A stretch of 64,000 nucleotides of DNA from Thalassospira xiamenensis M-5 = DSM 17429 (GTDB taxonomy: Bacteria; Pseudomonadota; Alphaproteobacteria; Rhodospirillales; Thalassospiraceae). The number at the start of each line of letters is the position of its first letter. Within the stretch, counting starts at the first letter, position 1. Of the stretch, positions 26,229 through 34,550 are shown piece by piece. Location of the stretch: NCBI RefSeq assembly GCF_000300235.2, contig NZ_CP004388.1, positions 1,531,501 to 1,595,500 on the forward strand, given 5' to 3'. The position numbers and the translations under genes are program-made. Below the pieces are notes generated by a model. The model ran no database searches and had not been told where the DNA came from. It was given only the letters and a program-made list of their open reading frames with translations.

Positions 26229-27506
26229 TCAGGAACCGAACACGATGTTCGGCAGGAACAGGGTGATCTGCGGGAATGCCGCAAGCAAAATCACCGCGAA
26301 AAAGAGAGGGATGTAAAACGGGATCATCGCGCGCACCATTTGCGCATGCGAGATTTTGGCAATGTCCTGAGCGATGAACATCAGGATGCCAACCGGTGGC
26401 GTGGCCCCCCCGATGATGAGGGTGAAGACCATCAGAACACCGAAATGAACCGGATCGATTCCAAATTGCATGACAACGGGAACAAGGATCGGGGTCAGCA
26501 CGATTTCGGCCGAAGAGGCCACCATGAACAGCCCGACAAGCACCAGAACCAGCAGAATGATCGCAAGAACAATGATCGGTTCGCTGGAAATGGTCGAAAT
26601 GCCGATGCCGATGCTTTGGGGAACGTTTTCGCGTACCATGACCCAGCTGAAAGCCGCCGATGCAGCAACAATCAGCAAGATGCGACAACTGCCCAGACCG
26701 ACATCTACAAGAACCTTGCCAAGCTGGCGCAAATTCATGTGACGATACAGAAGGCCAAGTACCAGACCGTAAAGCACGGCAACTGCCGCGGCCTCGGTCG
26801 GAGAGAACATACCCAGCAGGATGCCGCCGACAATAATGACTGGAAACAGCAGGGCAGGGCCGCCCTCGACAATCGAGTTTCCAATTTCACGTATGCTGGC
26901 GCGTTCATAACGGGGATAGCCGCGTTTGCGGGCAATGAAATAGGTGAATACCATCTGGCTAAGGATGATTACCACACCGGGAATGATACCGGCGACCAGC
27001 AGGCGCCCGATGGAAACATTTGCAAGGGTGCCGTAAATCACCAGTGCGACGCTTGGGGGAATCATTGGGCCGACAAGCGCCGATGCAACGGTTACAGCGG
27101 CCGAAAAAGGTGCGGGATAGCCTTCCTTTTTCATCGCCGGGATAAGAACCGAACCAAGGGCGGTGGTGTCAGCGGTTGCCGAGCCGGACATGCCCGAGAA
27201 AATCATGCTGGCAAAAATATTGACCTGTGCCAGGCCACCGTGAATGTGACCCACCAGCGCACGCGACATATTGATGATCCTGTCGGTCAGGCGGCAGGCA
27301 TTCATCAACTCGCCCGCAAGATAGAAAAACGGGATCGCCAGAATAAGGAAGCTGTCGATTGACGCCGTCATGCGCTGTGTCAGCATCCCGGCATCGATGC
27401 CGGTCAAGTAAAGATAGGCAGTGGTGGTGACGCCCATTGCAAAAGCCAGTGGCATACCGGCCAACAGCAAAACAACGAGAAGGGCGAGAATAATTGCGAT
27501 TGTCAT
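26229..27506 (-). CDS. TRAP transporter large permease (DctM family)
   Basis: This 425-residue membrane protein is the Na+-coupled transport subunit of a TRAP system. Features of the DctM family are the N-terminal LLAGMPLAFAMGVTTTAYLYLTG, FFYLAGELMNACRLTDRI, FSGMSGSATADTTALGSVLIPAMKKEGYP, MIPPSVALVIYGTLANVSIGRLLVAGIIPG and the C-terminal VFTLIIGGATPPVGILMFIAQDIA. About eleven to twelve helices are predicted by eye. AAGGG precedes the start. It follows the small permease gene by 9 bp. Confidence 0.96.
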   Translation of the reverse strand: MTIAIILALLVVLLLAGMPLAFAMGVTTTAYLYLTGIDAGMLTQRMTASIDSFLILAIPFFYLAGELMNACRLTDRIINMSRALVGHIHGGLAQVNIFASMIFSGMSGSATADTTALGSVLIPAMKKEGYPAPFSAAVTVASALVGPMIPPSVALVIYGTLANVSIGRLLVAGIIPGVVIILSQMVFTYFIARKRGYPRYERASIREIGNSIVEGGPALLFPVIIVGGILLGMFSPTEAAAVAVLYGLVLGLLYRHMNLRQLGKVLVDVGLGSCRILLIVAASAAFSWVMVRENVPQSIGIGISTISSEPIIVLAIILLVLVLVGLFMVASSAEIVLTPILVPVVMQFGIDPVHFGVLMVFTLIIGGATPPVGILMFIAQDIAKISHAQMVRAMIPFYIPLFFAVILLAAFPQITLFLPNIVFGS

Positions 27507-27515
27507 TTCTGGCCC

Positions 27516-28037
27516 TTACAGCATCGAGTTTTCGTCATTTTCGGTTCGCACATTGCGAAGCCGATCTGACAGGAAAAGACGGGCAAGGATGACAACAAGC
27601 ATCAGTATTCCGCCAACGGTCGCGGCAAGGCGCACCGTACCGGCAGGCAAGGGAAGGATGCTCATTTCCTGAAAGTTTTCGAGTTTTACAATACGAAAGC
27701 TTTTCCAGGTCATCACGCCAAGGAAGGCCAGTGCCAGAATCTGATTGGAAATGCGGATTATCTTTCTGACTTTTTCCGGCATCAGATTTACGAAAACATC
27801 GACGGAAAGATGACGTCCCTGCCAGCACACAACGGCAGCACCGATAAATGTCATCCAAACCACGAGTAATCGGCTGAGTTCGTCGCTCCATAAAAGCGGA
27901 CTGTCAAAAAAGTATCGAAAGACAACCTGTGCAAGGGTCAGTGTCACAATGATTGCCAGCGTGGCGCCGGTCAGGATTTTTAGCGGAAGCGCAAGGTCGA
28001 GCCTTCGCTTCGGCAATGCCGGTTCAGTTGATTGCAT
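27516..28037 (-). CDS. TRAP transporter small permease (DctQ family)
   Basis: This is the small four-helix membrane subunit of the TRAP transporter. The product of 173 residues has helices around residues 25-45, 60-80, 98-118 and 138-158. It carries the family segment VVFRYFFDSPLLWSDELSRLLVVWMTFIGAAV, followed by GRHLSVDVFVNLMPEKV. The start at 28037 is supported by GAGAGG about 8 bp upstream; an earlier ATG at 28055 is possible. It is the first gene of the operon, so its upstream region with the 8-7-8 inverted repeat is the likely control site. Confidence 0.93.
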   Translation of the reverse strand: MQSTEPALPKRRLDLALPLKILTGATLAIIVTLTLAQVVFRYFFDSPLLWSDELSRLLVVWMTFIGAAVVCWQGRHLSVDVFVNLMPEKVRKIIRISNQILALAFLGVMTWKSFRIVKLENFQEMSILPLPAGTVRLAATVGGILMLVVILARLFLSDRLRNVRTENDENSML

Positions 28038-28137
28038 CTCTAGCCTCTCCATCATGGCCCTGCGAGCTTCTTGTTCGGCTTTTTGGCAGGGCGCCTCCTG
28101 AGACTATAAAATCAGCCGGACATTAATCTTGTCAAAT

Positions 28138-28160
28138 ATATAAATGGCGTATATTTATAT
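28138..28160. promoter_or_regulatory. Putative LysR operator between the TRAP operon and its regulator
   Basis: A perfect inverted repeat, ATATAAAT (28138-28145) and ATTTATAT (28153-28160), spaced by 7 bp, lies in the 126 bp divergent region. It ends 3 bp before the LysR start codon, a position expected to repress the regulator gene itself. Confidence 0.6.
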
Positions 28161-28163
28161 CTA

Positions 28164-29081
28164 ATGAGTATCAATAATCGCGTTGAATTACGCCATCTGC
28201 GTTATTTTATTTGTGTGGCTGACGAAATGCATTTCGGGCGGGCCGCCGAGCGTCTTGGCATCGCGCAGGCCCCGCTTAGCCAGCAAATCAAGCAGCTTGA
28301 AGAACGGGTTGGCGGGCAACTTTTTGACCGCACGACCCGAAGTGTTCGCCTGACGCCAGCGGGAGAAGTTTTCCGTGAAAAGGCGTTGCTGGCGTTATCA
28401 AGTGTCGAGGAGGGAGTCGAGGCCGCCCGTTTCGTGATGGGGCAGGCAAATCGCAAGCTGACGATTGGTTGTGTTTCACCGGCGATTTTTACATGTCTGC
28501 CGGAAATCCTGCGGATGTTTCATGCCAAATGCCCGGATACGCGGATTGATATCAAAATACTGACGACCAACGAGCTGCTTGATGCGATGATAGAGGGGCA
28601 GGTGGATGTTGCCTTTATTCGCCCGCCAAGGGCCAAGGCCAACCTCAATATCATGAATTTGTTCAGCGAGGCCTTTGTTGGGCTTGTTCCGGTGGATCAT
28701 GTGCTTTCCGGAAATAAAACGCTGTCGCTAAGCGATTTTACGGGGCTGCCATACATTGCCTATGCGCCGATTTTGGGGGTCAGTTACCAGAACGTGGTCA
28801 TCCAGCATGCACGTGATGTCGGGGTATCTTTGGACATCGTTGAAGAAGTTGGTCACACATTGGGAATCGTGGCACTTGTTGCCGCGGGAATGGGGGTTGG
28901 CGTGGCCCCCAGCTGGGTTACCCATACACCCCATGTCGGCGTTGCCTATATTCCAATGCCGGAATTACCAGCCGATGCGGTCAATCTTGCATTGGCATGG
29001 CCCGAAGACACAATGTCGCGGGTCATTGATGAATTTGTGCAATGCGCACGTGCCTTTGTTCGCGATCTGAACGGCTTGTAA
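28164..29081 (+). CDS. LysR-family regulator of the TRAP/amidohydrolase operon
   Basis: This 305-residue LysR-type protein has the N-terminal winged helix (ELRHLRYFICVADEMHFGRAAERLGIAQAPLSQQIKQLEERVG, then LFDRTTRSVRLTPAGE) and a C-terminal substrate-binding domain. The helix-turn-helix wording (AEELHFGRAAERLGIAQAPLSQQI type) is that of the BenM/CatM-CbnR group of catabolic activators. It is divergent from the TRAP operon and so is its probable regulator, with the imported compound or a product as inducer. No ribosome binding site is visible before the ATG, because the operator-like repeat sits there; translation may be leaderless, or the start may be misplaced. Confidence 0.92.
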   Translation: MSINNRVELRHLRYFICVADEMHFGRAAERLGIAQAPLSQQIKQLEERVGGQLFDRTTRSVRLTPAGEVFREKALLALSSVEEGVEAARFVMGQANRKLTIGCVSPAIFTCLPEILRMFHAKCPDTRIDIKILTTNELLDAMIEGQVDVAFIRPPRAKANLNIMNLFSEAFVGLVPVDHVLSGNKTLSLSDFTGLPYIAYAPILGVSYQNVVIQHARDVGVSLDIVEEVGHTLGIVALVAAGMGVGVAPSWVTHTPHVGVAYIPMPELPADAVNLALAWPEDTMSRVIDEFVQCARAFVRDLNGL

Positions 29082-29115
29082 AATGGCCGCCCCGGCAAAC
29101 GAGGCGGCCATTTTA
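29080..29115. terminator. Bidirectional terminator between LysR gene and ald
   Basis: A perfect 12 bp stem (AAAATGGCCGCC at 29080-29091 with GGCGGCCATTTT at 29103-29114) overlaps the LysR stop codon and serves both convergent genes. Confidence 0.85.
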
Positions 29116-29136
29116 GTATGATGCAACGCCGCTTGG

Positions 29137-30252
29137 TCAGGTGAGGACTTTTTGCAGCGGAATGTAATCGTACCCAAGATCACGTGCGACGGCCTCATAG
29201 GTGATGCGACCTTCGTGAACGTTTAGTCCTGCGGCCAGATGGGGATCTTCCTGGCAGGCTTTTTTCCAGCCCTTGTCGGCAAGGGCAAGGGTGAAGGGCA
29301 GGGTTGCGTTGTTGAGCGCAAAGGTCGATGTGCGGGCGACCGCACCGGGCATGTTGGCAACACAGTAATGCACCACGTCATCGACGATATAGGTCGGATC
29401 GGCATGGGTGGTGGCTTTGGATGTTTCAAAGCAGCCGCCCTGATCAATCGCGACATCGACAATCACCGAACCCGGCTTCATTGTTGAAAGCTGGTTCTTA
29501 TGGATCAGTTTCGGTGCCGCGGCACCGGGGATCAGGACGGCACCGACAACCATGTCGGCATCATAGACCAGTGCCTCGGTATCATCGATGGTGGCATATT
29601 GCGTTTTGATGCGCGGGCCAAACACATCGTCAATATAGGTCAGGCGTTTGACATTCTTGTCGAGAATGATGACATCCGCGCCCATGCCCGCGGCAATGCG
29701 GGCGGCATTGGTGCCGACAACGCCGCCGCCGATCACAACGACCTTGGCGGGGGCAACACCGGGCACACCGCCTAGCAACATGCCACGCCCGCCATTGGCC
29801 TTTTGCAGGGCCGCTGCACCGACCTGCGGTGCCATGCGCCCGGCAACTTCGGACATCGGGGCCAGTAATGGCAGGCCACCATTTTTATCGGTAACGGTTT
29901 CATAGGCAATCGCCGTCACCCCGGATTTGATCAGACCCTCGGTCTGTTCCGGATCGGGCGCCAGATGAAGGTAGGTAAACAGAAGCTGCCCTTCGCGGAG
30001 CTGCTCGTATTCGACTTTCTGCGGTTCCTTGACCTTTACGATCATTTCGGATTTGGCAAAGATTTCGGCCGCGGTATCGACGATTTTTGCGCCGGCGGCG
30101 ACGTAATCATCGTTGCTGCAACCGATACCGGCACCAGCATTGGTTTCGATGATGACGTCATGCCCGTGGGCCGTGGCTTCACGCACGGAACTCGGGGTCA
30201 GGCCGACGCGATATTCATGGTTTTTGATTTCTTTCGGAATGCCAATCAGCAT
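29137..30252 (-). CDS. ald: Alanine dehydrogenase
   Basis: Ald catalyses the reversible NAD-dependent deamination of L-alanine to pyruvate and ammonia. The 371-residue protein starts MLIGIPKEIKNHEYRVGLTPSSV, with VKVKEPQKVEY (catalytic Lys region), FTYLHLAPD (His region), the Rossmann segment KVVVIGGGVVGTNAARIAAGMGADVIILD and VDVAIDQGGCFETSKATTHADPTY. Length is that of the family. The start at 30252 is preceded by GGGAGAGA; a further ATG 18 bp upstream is less likely. It is divergent from an Lrp-type regulator, an arrangement typical of alanine-inducible ald. Confidence 0.97.
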   Translation of the reverse strand: MLIGIPKEIKNHEYRVGLTPSSVREATAHGHDVIIETNAGAGIGCSNDDYVAAGAKIVDTAAEIFAKSEMIVKVKEPQKVEYEQLREGQLLFTYLHLAPDPEQTEGLIKSGVTAIAYETVTDKNGGLPLLAPMSEVAGRMAPQVGAAALQKANGGRGMLLGGVPGVAPAKVVVIGGGVVGTNAARIAAGMGADVIILDKNVKRLTYIDDVFGPRIKTQYATIDDTEALVYDADMVVGAVLIPGAAAPKLIHKNQLSTMKPGSVIVDVAIDQGGCFETSKATTHADPTYIVDDVVHYCVANMPGAVARTSTFALNNATLPFTLALADKGWKKACQEDPHLAAGLNVHEGRITYEAVARDLGYDYIPLQKVLT

Positions 30253-30420
30253 TGTTTCTCTCCCGGACAAACGTGGCGATGATAACGGTTTTCCCGTTTT
30301 TAGTTATCTATGCAGGATACCCGAAAATTGTGGCAATTTCCCTTCAATCATCGGTGAGTTTGATGGTATTAATGCTATATAATTTTAAAAAATCCGCTTC
30401 AGGCAGGGAGAATATTCGAA

Positions 30421-30879
30421 ATGCAGATGGACGAACGTGACCGGATGATCCTGCGGCTGCTTCAGCGCGACGGTCGTATCAGCAACGCCGAACTGGCCGA
30501 AAAGGTCAATTTATCGGCGTCGGCCTGCTTGCGCCGTGTCAGGCTTCTGGAAGAAGCCGGTCTGATTGACCGTTACACGATGCTGCTTAATCCGGCCCGC
30601 ATCGGCAAACCGGGCAATGCATTCGTCAATATCTCGATCGCGCGCCAGACCCGCGAGGCGCTTGAAACCTTTGAAAAGGAAATCCAGTCGGTCCCGGAAG
30701 TCGTGGAATGTTACCTTCTTGCGGGGCAGAGCGACTATCTGGTGCATGTGGTTTACAGCAATACTGCCGACTATGAACGCATCCACAGCGAAGTCCTGAC
30801 CCAGCTTCCGGGGGTGGAGCGGGTCCAGACCATCATCACCCTGCGCGAAGTCAAACGCACGACCGAATTGCCGGTCTGA
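30421..30879 (+). CDS. Lrp/AsnC-family regulator, probable activator of ald
   Basis: This is a 152-residue Lrp/AsnC protein. The N-terminal helix-turn-helix is MDERDRMILRLLQRDGRISNAELAEKVNLSASACLRRVRLLEEAGLI. The C-terminal RAM ligand-binding domain contains VPEVVECYLLAGQSDYLVHVV. CAGGGAG lies about 11 bp before the ATG. It is divergent from ald, from which it probably takes its control role (relatives such as AldR/PutR types respond to alanine or proline). The 168 bp between the two starts is AT-rich and would hold its binding sites; I could not mark individual sites. Confidence 0.93.
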   Translation: MQMDERDRMILRLLQRDGRISNAELAEKVNLSASACLRRVRLLEEAGLIDRYTMLLNPARIGKPGNAFVNISIARQTREALETFEKEIQSVPEVVECYLLAGQSDYLVHVVYSNTADYERIHSEVLTQLPGVERVQTIITLREVKRTTELPV

Positions 30880-30929
30880 TCCACTCAAGCGAGGCGGGCA
30901 GGTTTATGGCCTGTCCGGTTCCAACGTGA

Positions 30930-32012
30930 TTAGTCGCAGACCGTTTGCAAGGCTTTCCAGTCCTGCGGATTGATATCAAGCGTACCTGTGATGTCGCTTT
31001 GTTCAAACAGGTCGATCCGACCGGTCATTTCCGGGTGCGAGCTTAGGATTTCCGGCAGGAAACTGGCAATTTCGGCATATCTGCTTTCGGTGGAGATTGT
31101 GCGAAACAGCTTTGCCGTGCTTTGGGTTTCGATGCTGGCGTCACCCATCAGTTCAAGGGCAAAGTGATCGGCATCGGTTTCCATGTCCCGGGAATAGCTT
31201 TGTTCCATGACAAAGCCGACCGGAAGGTCGGCCCCGCCGGTCATCAATCGGACAAGCTGGCCAAGCGCGATACCTGAAAACAGCTTTTTAAGGCCGTGCT
31301 GCATTTCGGTATGGCCGATTTCATGAGCCAGAACGCCAGCCAGAGCTTCGGGATTTTCCGCCTTTTTTATCAGTTCGGAAAATACAATGATCTGTCCGCC
31401 GGGCAGGGCAAGGGCGTTTTCGATATCGCTGCGCAGTACGGTGGTTTGGTAGTCATATGTCAGTGCGCCGGTTTGTTCAAAGCGGCCCAGAATGGTGGTG
31501 ATGACCTTTTGTGCGGGATCGTTGATCGCACACGCACTTGTCCCGTCGCGGTCTTCGCCCATGATCGCCACGATCTGTTCGCGCGCGTTGCGTCCCATAT
31601 CCGTTTCCATAGAACGTGGATACACCGCGATGACCAGATCGATCATCAATGGCATGCCCTGCCAGATCAGCAGGGCAATTGCCGCGGAGAAACCGATGAT
31701 ACCAGACGCAAGCCGGACTTTTGCCCTTGTGGCCCCTTCGTCCACGGCAAGTCCGGGCAGGGTTTCAAGAATGAAGGCCTTGGAGTGCGGATCGTCAAAA
31801 ATCAGGCGAAATCCATCATCCTTGCGCTTTCGCAAACGAAGCGGTTTTCCCTTTTCGATCTTTTCACACAGATAAACACTGTCTTTTGACAGCACCTGTT
31901 CCCCGCCGTCTGGCAGATACAGGGTAATGTAACGGTCGGATATGCCGACCGTTACATTCGTTGCCAACGATGTTTTACCGTCAAAAAGACGGGCATTGGG
32001 CAAGCTGTTCAT
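30930..32012 (-). CDS. M48-family membrane-associated metalloprotease
   Basis: This 360-residue protein has a soluble N-terminal part, a hydrophobic segment (about residues 105-130, SGIIGFSAAIALLIWQG and MIDLVIAVYP) and a C-terminal M48 peptidase domain. The zinc site is LAGVLAHEIGHTEMQHGLKKLF (HExxH), with a downstream DMETDADHFALELM Glu ligand. The segment GQIIVFSELIKKAENPEALA is also typical of M48. Oma1/LoiP/BepA relatives control envelope proteins; the target here is unknown. It lies 12 bp after the DUF898 gene and is probably co-transcribed with it. The ATG at 32012 is preferred over an in-frame TTG one codon earlier. Confidence 0.88.
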   Translation of the reverse strand: MNSLPNARLFDGKTSLATNVTVGISDRYITLYLPDGGEQVLSKDSVYLCEKIEKGKPLRLRKRKDDGFRLIFDDPHSKAFILETLPGLAVDEGATRAKVRLASGIIGFSAAIALLIWQGMPLMIDLVIAVYPRSMETDMGRNAREQIVAIMGEDRDGTSACAINDPAQKVITTILGRFEQTGALTYDYQTTVLRSDIENALALPGGQIIVFSELIKKAENPEALAGVLAHEIGHTEMQHGLKKLFSGIALGQLVRLMTGGADLPVGFVMEQSYSRDMETDADHFALELMGDASIETQSTAKLFRTISTESRYAEIASFLPEILSSHPEMTGRIDLFEQSDITGTLDINPQDWKALQTVCD

Positions 32013-32024
32013 CAAAATGCCTTG

Positions 32025-33290
32025 TTAAATCCCGCCCAGATCAAAGGCTTCTGCAAGACCTTCGCCGGTGCGCGGGACGTTCTGTGCATCCGTGTTCTGA
32101 TGCAGTTCTGCGATGTCACCGTCATATACCAGCGATGAAACATGCAGTGCCAGCATCGGATGGGTCAGCCCGACAAATGTCAGGATGCCGAAGACAGGTG
32201 TTGCAAGCAGCATCAGGATAAAGAACGGTGCCAGGATCGCCAGAACCTGTTCCGGTGGCATATAGGATGCCGCGTTATTTGCAAGGATCGAGAATGCGGC
32301 AAAACCACCGGTGACCGACAGCAGGGCAACAAAGACAATCCCCGCCAAAACCATCAACAGCAGGAAGCGTAGCAACAGTTTGATATATTGCCCGGTCGCG
32401 AGCGTGCTGCCAAATTGCAGGCCTGCAAGGGTGGTGTTTTCGCTTTGATACCGGAAGCACCATACATGGTACCAGGCCATCCCGAAGACGATCACGAGAT
32501 ACGGAATAAAGGCCAGCGGCACGATATAAAACGGGGAGTGCGTAAGGTTAACCGCCGCCGCAATAATGCCGCCCGATATGGCAATCGCGACCAGACACAG
32601 GAGCCAAGTCAGGATCCACTTTTTGAAGGCAGGGCCGAATGTACCGGTAAAGCGTGCCTGATGGTCGCCGATCCAGGTGTTGTTGGTTTCATAGCGGGTC
32701 AGCGTGATAAAGCTGAGCGGCATCAGAATGCCCAGCGACAGGATGGCTGCCAAAAAACTGCCAAAGCCGATCAGGGCATATTTGAAGGACGAACCGCCCA
32801 GTTTTCCGCGAATGCCGCGCCAGAAGGTGCGGCTCATGCGATAGCGCGTGGCGCGATAGATCGCGACAAAAATCAGAAACAGAATGACGGCATACATAAC
32901 GATAATCTGCAATCCCTGCATGGCCGGGGGCAGTTGGGCCGAGATAAAGCCCAGCAGCAGGGACGCGGGGATAAAGATGACCGAGACAATCAGGAAGCCA
33001 AGGAAAAGTTCCAATCCGCGGCCGGTATATTCCAACGCATCACCATCAATGACGATGTTGCTCCAGATATAGCGGCGCATCCGGGTTTTGGCCCAGAAAC
33101 GGAATATGCCCAATGTCAGGATGGTCCAAAGCGTGTTCCAGCAGCAAAGTTTCAGAACGTCCTGCCAGCGACCGTAATATTGAATCTGGCCGTTATGGTA
33201 TTCGGCATTTTCGCTGTTTTCAGCAATATCTGCCGCCGCTTGAGAGCCATTATTGGCTTCAGGAAGTTCATTTTCGTCGTGTGTGCTCAT
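32025..33290 (-). CDS. YjgN-like DUF898 polytopic membrane protein
   Basis: The 421-residue protein belongs to the DUF898/YjgN family, whose function is unknown. It shows the family opening NGQIQYYGRWQDVLKLCCWNTLWTILTLGIFRFWAKTRMRRYIWSNI and several repeats of the FWAKTR-type and W-R-G motifs (YRMSRTFWRGIRGKLGGSSFKYAL). About six to eight membrane helices are present. The start at 33290 is supported by GAGGGG immediately upstream. It is the first gene of a pair with an M48 protease; I have seen the same pairing described in other proteobacteria, which suggests a joint role in the envelope. Confidence 0.87.
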   Translation of the reverse strand: MSTHDENELPEANNGSQAAADIAENSENAEYHNGQIQYYGRWQDVLKLCCWNTLWTILTLGIFRFWAKTRMRRYIWSNIVIDGDALEYTGRGLELFLGFLIVSVIFIPASLLLGFISAQLPPAMQGLQIIVMYAVILFLIFVAIYRATRYRMSRTFWRGIRGKLGGSSFKYALIGFGSFLAAILSLGILMPLSFITLTRYETNNTWIGDHQARFTGTFGPAFKKWILTWLLCLVAIAISGGIIAAAVNLTHSPFYIVPLAFIPYLVIVFGMAWYHVWCFRYQSENTTLAGLQFGSTLATGQYIKLLLRFLLLMVLAGIVFVALLSVTGGFAAFSILANNAASYMPPEQVLAILAPFFILMLLATPVFGILTFVGLTHPMLALHVSSLVYDGDIAELHQNTDAQNVPRTGEGLAEAFDLGGI

Positions 33291-33546
33291 AGTCCCCTCG
33301 GTTCTAAGACCAGTTTCAGGATCAGTGGTGAAAAATGACACCGCTTGTTTTCGCGGATTTTAATCTTCCCCACGTTTGATTTAACGTGGTTTATCAACAA
33401 GATCACCCACTCAAAAGGTTAGGGACGCCCAATCAGGGCCATTTTGTTGCCAGAAGTAGCTGGCGGTTGAATGGTTTTGGTATGAAGGCTACCCGTCAGG
33501 TATTTCGCGCGTGCCGCAATCGGGACTTCGCAGCCGCAGCGAATCA

Positions 33547-33560
33547 AATCTGTACAGATT
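33547..33560. promoter_or_regulatory. 14 bp perfect palindrome, possible operator
   Basis: AATCTGTACAGATT is a perfect palindrome in the long divergent region between the DUF898 operon and the TetR gene. Its symmetry and length suit a dimeric regulator, but which one is unknown. Confidence 0.4.
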
Positions 33561-33715
33561 CGCGATTTTTGTTCGCAAATACGTTTCGTGATTGCTGTGT
33601 GGTGACTATTGTTCATCTAACGCGCGCTCAAAAAATGCAGGCGAACTGTTTGTTACATCGACGTTTCTTTGATTTTATCTATCGAAAGTCACCGCGCGAT
33701 TTGACTTTTGAATGA

Positions 33716-33731
33716 ATTAATAGGCATTAAT
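33716..33731. promoter_or_regulatory. Inverted repeat in the TetR promoter region, possible autoregulatory operator
   Basis: ATTAAT (33716-33721) and ATTAAT (33726-33731) form an inverted repeat with a 4 bp centre, 37 bp before the TetR start and 10 bp after a TTGACT box (33701-33706). The position suits autorepression. Confidence 0.4.
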
Positions 33732-33767
33732 ATAAGTTCAGGGAGAATGTTGGGGGAATAATTCTCT

Positions 33768-34481
33768 ATGGAAAACGAATGTCTTGTTCGTGCGCGTAGC
33801 CACGAGCAAAAACTGAAACGTAGAAACGATATACTTGTCGCAGCCGAGGCGCTTTATCTTGAGGGGGACGGACAACTGCCATCGGCAGCCGAAGTCGCCA
33901 AAAAGGCCAGTCTCGCCAAAGGCACGCTGTATCTTTATTTTTCAAGCAAGGAAGCCCTTTTTCTGGAAGTCCTGCGCGGGTTCCTGAAGGGGTGGTTTGA
34001 AAACAACCTTGAAGTGATTGAACAGGAAGCGTTGCGCCGTCCCGAAGAACGGGATTCAGCACGCGTTGCACAACAATTCGTGCAGTATCTTGTCAAACGG
34101 AAGCAATTCCTGCATCTGGCGTCCCTGTCACAGGGGGTTCTTGAGCAGGGGACGGACGATGAAGCGGTTCTAAGCCATCGAAGATTTATTTCTTCCATGG
34201 TGAAGCGGACGGCAGATGCCCTGTCCGAGCTGTATGCCATCACGCCAGAGAATGCCAACAAGCTGATGCGGACATCCTATGCATTGGTGATTGGCATGTG
34301 GCAGATGTCACAGATTCCGGAACGTGTTGCCGAACTGATGCGCCAGAACGCGCTTGATAATCTGATTATCGATTTCAGTGTGGCAACCGAAGAAGCGGTG
34401 GTGTCGTACTGGCGTGTTCTTGCGCCGGGTATGAAATGTCGTGAATTCCTGCGTCAGATGGAAGAACAGAACCGGGCCTGA
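33768..34481 (+). CDS. TetR/AcrR-family regulator
   Basis: This is a 237-residue TetR-type repressor. The N-terminal helix-turn-helix reads KLKRRNDILVAAEALYLEGDGQLPSAAEVAKKASLAKGTLYLYFSSKEALFLEVL; the rest is the all-helical ligand-binding part. GGGGG lies 10 bp before the ATG. There is no divergent target gene next to it. Before the insertion sequence arrived, its 3' end faced the polyamine transporter genes across a shared terminator. Target and ligand are unknown. Confidence 0.9.
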   Translation: MENECLVRARSHEQKLKRRNDILVAAEALYLEGDGQLPSAAEVAKKASLAKGTLYLYFSSKEALFLEVLRGFLKGWFENNLEVIEQEALRRPEERDSARVAQQFVQYLVKRKQFLHLASLSQGVLEQGTDDEAVLSHRRFISSMVKRTADALSELYAITPENANKLMRTSYALVIGMWQMSQIPERVAELMRQNALDNLIIDFSVATEEAVVSYWRVLAPGMKCREFLRQMEEQNRA

Positions 34482-34522
34482 TTTCGGTTTTGCTATCGGC
34501 TTTTCAATCAGCATCATAAAAA

Positions 34523-34550
34523 AAAGCAGCACCCGCGAAGGTGCTGCTTT
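34523..34550. terminator. Left copy of the terminator duplicated by the IS (28 bp target duplication)
   Basis: The hairpin AGCAGCACC/GGTGCTGCT has eight A on its left (a T-run for the minus strand) but only three T on its right before the IS begins. The same 28 bp recur exactly at 36056-36083. It originally terminated the TetR gene; the plus-strand T-run is now cut to three. Confidence 0.88.

Larger units (their letters stand above)
33291..33767. other. 477 bp intergenic region between DUF898 and TetR genes
   Basis: No gene is visible. It holds a 7 bp stem hairpin (33370-33376 with 33383-33389) near the DUF898 promoter side, a 14 bp perfect palindrome at 33547-33560, and an AT-rich promoter-like stretch before the TetR gene with TTGACT at 33701. 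Confidence 0.6.
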
